Positions 61,787 to 64,000 of a stretch of 64,000 nucleotides of DNA are shown piece after piece. The stretch is from Berkiella_A sp963976875 (lineage in GTDB: Bacteria; Pseudomonadota; Gammaproteobacteria; Berkiellales; Berkiellaceae). Below the pieces are notes generated by a model. The model was given only the letters and a program-made list of their open reading frames with translations, did no database searches and was not told the origin of the DNA. The position numbers and the translations under genes were made by a program. Position 1 is the stretch's first letter; every line of letters starts with the position of its first letter. The stretch is from contig CAXBML010000005.1 of assembly GCA_963976875.1 (NCBI GenBank), forward strand, positions 62,001 to 126,000, read 5' to 3'.

Positions 61787-62038
61787 ATGGATATAAAAAC
61801 AGCCTTCTTTGAAAAAGCTATTTTAGTCGGTAGCTCTAAGTTACTTAATAAAATACAACAGTCAGAATGTCCTATATGGCAGTTTCATTACTTAGGTGCG
61901 ATTTCTGCTTATTGTGATATGGCGCAAAACTTAAAAAGTGAGACAGGTCGTAAGGTTCATCAGGAATTACTAGATTTAGAAAACAAAGCACTAGCTGAAA
62001 TTTCTTATAAGAGCAGACAACCACGCCAGCATCACTAA
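61787..62038 (+). CDS. Small Fur-controlled protein of unknown function
   Basis: This 83-aa soluble protein is read from ATG 61787 (MDIKTAFFEKAIL), which has GGAG 6 bp before it. It has two cysteines (SECPIW, AYCDMAQ) and a helical C-terminal half ending in RQPRQHH. No domain is recognised. Its perfect Fur box implies induction under iron starvation; possible roles are iron sparing or iron handling, but nothing in the protein identifies one. The longer frame starting at 61739 overlaps the Fur box and is not coding. Confidence 0.7.
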   Translation: MDIKTAFFEKAILVGSSKLLNKIQQSECPIWQFHYLGAISAYCDMAQNLKSETGRKVHQELLDLENKALAEISYKSRQPRQHH

Positions 62039-62155
62039 AATTGGTTTGAAAACATTCAAAACAAACTTGATTCTTACATAAAGGTATTGAAAAAAGTCAC
62101 ATCATCGGTGAAACCCGTGTAAAATGGCATAATAAATACAAGCCAAGGATCTGTT

Positions 62156-62920
62156 GTGAAAAAAAATAAATATCATTCATTGTTGTTTACCTCAATTATA
62201 TTTATGTCTGGCGCAGCTCAGGCCCAACCAGACTTTAATTTTTTAGTGGGTGGTTCTTTTGGCTATGCTGTGCGTACAGGTGATGTGACAACCGAAATGG
62301 ATTACAGAAATCCGGCACGAGAACCGGGGGCTTTTCTAACGCACACTAAAAATCTATTCAAAGACAATGGCACTATTTGGGGGGTATTGGCTGGTGGTCA
62401 ACTGCGTTGTTCTGATTGGTTGCTTGGCTTAGAATTAGGTTACGATCGTCACAACCTAGATGAAGCGCATCAACAGCCTTTTGCAGATAGAATAGGATTT
62501 GTGCCTGTCATATCTCAAGGATGGCTTGCTAGCTCAAGATATGAAGTGGGCGATGTCTTGTCATTATCTCTTCGCTGGGGATATGTTATAACAAAATATC
62601 TATTGCCCTACATCCGAATTGGTGCTGAAACAAGCAAAGATAAGCTGACAGTGAATTATATTGGGGTAAATAATTATCCTTATACACTCACCAATTTGCA
62701 TGAAAAAAGAACTTATCGTTTTTTAGGTGGCTTAGGGTTTGAGGTCCCTCTGATATCTGAAAAATTAAAATTTAGAGGGGAATATAGTTTTCATGTTGAA
62801 GGTAAGCCTTTACATGCAGAAGGATTTATCATCGATGGTGTACGCGATCCTAATTTTATTAATGAGGCTCGTCCACGCACGCATGCTATTAAGGCTGCAA
62901 TTGTTTGGAATGTAGGCTAG
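62156..62920 (+). CDS. Outer-membrane beta-barrel protein
   Basis: This 254-aa protein has a signal peptide (SLLFTSIIFMSGAAQA, cut before QPD) and an alternating strand pattern over its whole length, ending in aromatic/hydrophobic IVWNVG. It looks like an OmpA/OmpW-type eight-stranded barrel (FNFLVGGSFGYAVR, WLLGLELGYDRH, LPYIRIGAETS, FLGGLGFEVPL). GTG 62156 is chosen because AAGGA lies 7 bp before it. Such proteins act as surface adhesins or stability factors. Confidence 0.75.
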   Translation: MKKNKYHSLLFTSIIFMSGAAQAQPDFNFLVGGSFGYAVRTGDVTTEMDYRNPAREPGAFLTHTKNLFKDNGTIWGVLAGGQLRCSDWLLGLELGYDRHNLDEAHQQPFADRIGFVPVISQGWLASSRYEVGDVLSLSLRWGYVITKYLLPYIRIGAETSKDKLTVNYIGVNNYPYTLTNLHEKRTYRFLGGLGFEVPLISEKLKFRGEYSFHVEGKPLHAEGFIIDGVRDPNFINEARPRTHAIKAAIVWNVG

Positions 62921-62938
62921 CGTAGGATGAAATAAAAT

Positions 62939-63835
62939 ATGGATATTACAGAAGAAAACCCAGCGGTTGTTCAAGCTACGGATACAATTTATGAGCATTG
63001 TAAACAGGATATTTTGCAGCGTAAGACAGAATCTTCTATAGAAGAAAAGTTGAGTTTGCTAGCACAGCTGAATGAATTTAAGTTTGGTCGTTCTTTAATT
63101 GAGAGCAAAAAACTAACCCGATACTGGCGACATTTTTTGCTGACTTATCCTTTTCAAGCAGAGACAGTGACAACGCCCGCACTATTTAGTGAATTAATGC
63201 ATCAATTCCCTATATCCTTAGCGATGCAACAGCGATATCAAATTTTCCTTGAGCAGATTCAAAATAGAGTTAAAAATGATGCTAAATTATTGAGTATACC
63301 CTCTGGTTTGGTTGAAGACTTAGCTTATTTGAATTATAAAAACATTGAAGAGATAGAGCTTATTGCTTGGGATGATGACGCCATGACGCTTGAGCAGGCC
63401 CGAGGTATTTGTCAAACCCGTGGTATCGCGCAATGGTTAACCTGCGTGAAAGAAAAATCTTGGGCATTAAATGAAAAAGAGCAATTTGATGTCATTGCTT
63501 GCCATGGTCTAACGATTTATGAAAAAAGCAACGAGCGGGTTTTAGATTTTTATGAAAGAGCTTTTCACGCCTTAAAACCAGACGGTGAATTTATCAGCGC
63601 ATATATTACGCCATCCCCTTCTGAAGATTCTGAGTGTGAGTGGGATTTTTCTAATATTAATGCTGCTTATTTGAGAAAGCAAAATGTTGTATTTTTTGAT
63701 GTGTTGAATTTAGAGGATTTTTATTGTCGAAAGACTGTAGAAACGCGCAAAATGCTTTCCCAAGCCGGTTTTGAGAACATCGAGTTTCATTTTGATAAAG
63801 CTCGGATGTTCCCAAGTTTTGTGGCGAGCAAGTAA
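62939..63835 (+). CDS. Putative SAM-dependent methyltransferase
   Basis: This 298-aa protein has a class I methyltransferase-like C-terminal half: IEEIELIAWDDDAMTLEQAR (in place of a motif II region), EQFDVIACHGLTIYE (motif IV) and HALKPDGEFISAYITPSP (motif V/VI), ending in CRKTVETRKMLSQAGFENIEFH, the usual end of this fold. The glycine-rich motif I is degenerate or missing, so activity is unsure. The N-terminal 100 residues are helical and unrelated. AGGATG precedes ATG 62939. Confidence 0.65.
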   Translation: MDITEENPAVVQATDTIYEHCKQDILQRKTESSIEEKLSLLAQLNEFKFGRSLIESKKLTRYWRHFLLTYPFQAETVTTPALFSELMHQFPISLAMQQRYQIFLEQIQNRVKNDAKLLSIPSGLVEDLAYLNYKNIEEIELIAWDDDAMTLEQARGICQTRGIAQWLTCVKEKSWALNEKEQFDVIACHGLTIYEKSNERVLDFYERAFHALKPDGEFISAYITPSPSEDSECEWDFSNINAAYLRKQNVVFFDVLNLEDFYCRKTVETRKMLSQAGFENIEFHFDKARMFPSFVASK

Positions 63836-63838
63836 TAT

Positions 63839-64000
63839 TTAGGAGTACATTTCTTCTACAAACACTTTCTGTTGTCTTATTTGCATATTTCCAGTGACAT
63901 CGCGCCATTTGACACTTGCAATTTCTCGGGCATGGTGGCTTGTTTGGTAGCGAAAATGAGGATTAGGCTCTTCAGCAATTTTGACTAGCAAGGCAGCCAC
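63839..64000 (-). CDS. SDR-family oxidoreductase, C-terminal end (gene cut by window edge)
   Basis: The minus strand is open from the window edge to a TAA at 63841-63839 and encodes 53 residues, including NPHFRYQTSHHAREIA, KWRDVTGN and a final EEMYS. The RYQTS and K-D-x-TG pattern is the typical end of a short-chain dehydrogenase (retinol-dehydrogenase type). It lies convergent with the methyltransferase gene, with 3 bp between stops. The bulk of the gene is outside. Confidence 0.6.
   Translation of the reverse strand: MAALLVKIAEEPNPHFRYQTSHHAREIASVKWRDVTGNMQIRQQKVFVEEMYS

Overview
The window is AT-rich DNA from a gammaproteobacterium, most likely a Legionellales/Coxiellaceae-like host-associated lineage. 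This is inferred from the gene order (mraZ to lpxC with murB between murC and ddl, then dciA, an M23 peptidase, secA, mutT; and pilA-pilBCD-coaE-zapD-yacG), from effector-like proteins at the left end, and from the low GC content. No database search was possible, so the lineage is an inference.

Layout: 1-6.5 kb is an accessory region with a patatin-like phospholipase cut by the window edge, a kinase-fold plus ankyrin-like protein that looks like a secreted effector, a WaaE-type glycosyltransferase, and an unrecognised 623-aa protein with a small gene in front. At 6.5-12.4 kb lie lpoA and rsmI (divergent), an aminotransferase, an MFS transporter whose reading frame runs into rnpB, and rnpB itself. 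At 12.5-13.2 kb is a noncoding stretch with three copies of a 109-bp repeat, then a consensus-like promoter and MraZ-type operator repeats. At 13.2-32.4 kb is the complete division and cell-wall (dcw) cluster, mraZ-rsmH-ftsL-ftsI-murE-murF-mraY-murD-ftsW-murG-murC-murB-ddl-ftsQ-ftsA-ftsZ-lpxC. It is interrupted only by a GC-rich 182-bp insert between mraY and murD.

At 32.5-40.5 kb are two tandem SDR enzymes, a small acidic protein, a LuxR-type regulator with dciA (minus strand), an M23 peptidase, secA and mutT. At 40.5-41.1 kb two adjacent minus-strand genes encode small proteins with 15-residue double-glycine leaders very like that of microcin V. An RND efflux pair follows (41.4-45.7 kb), then a secreted small protein and a three-gene membrane/oxidoreductase operon. 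A third double-glycine peptide gene (48.66-48.98 kb) sits directly behind yacG.

At 49-59 kb, all on the minus strand, is the type IV pilus block. pilA has a sigma-54 promoter and its own terminator. Next come a GT-C/TPR membrane protein, a polyprenyl-phosphate-type GT2 and a flippase-like membrane protein (together a possible pilin glycosylation set), and then pilB-pilC-pilD-coaE-zapD-yacG. At 59-64 kb are tRNA-Thr(CGT), an orphan periplasmic sensor-like protein, an amidohydrolase, a small protein behind a perfect Fur box, an outer-membrane beta-barrel protein, a methyltransferase-like protein and the cut end of an SDR gene.

The features most likely to be new are the microcin-like double-glycine peptides, the pilus-linked glycosylation cassette, the 109-bp structured tandem repeat, the dispersed palindromes built on TGTCATGC, and the Fur-controlled orphan small protein.
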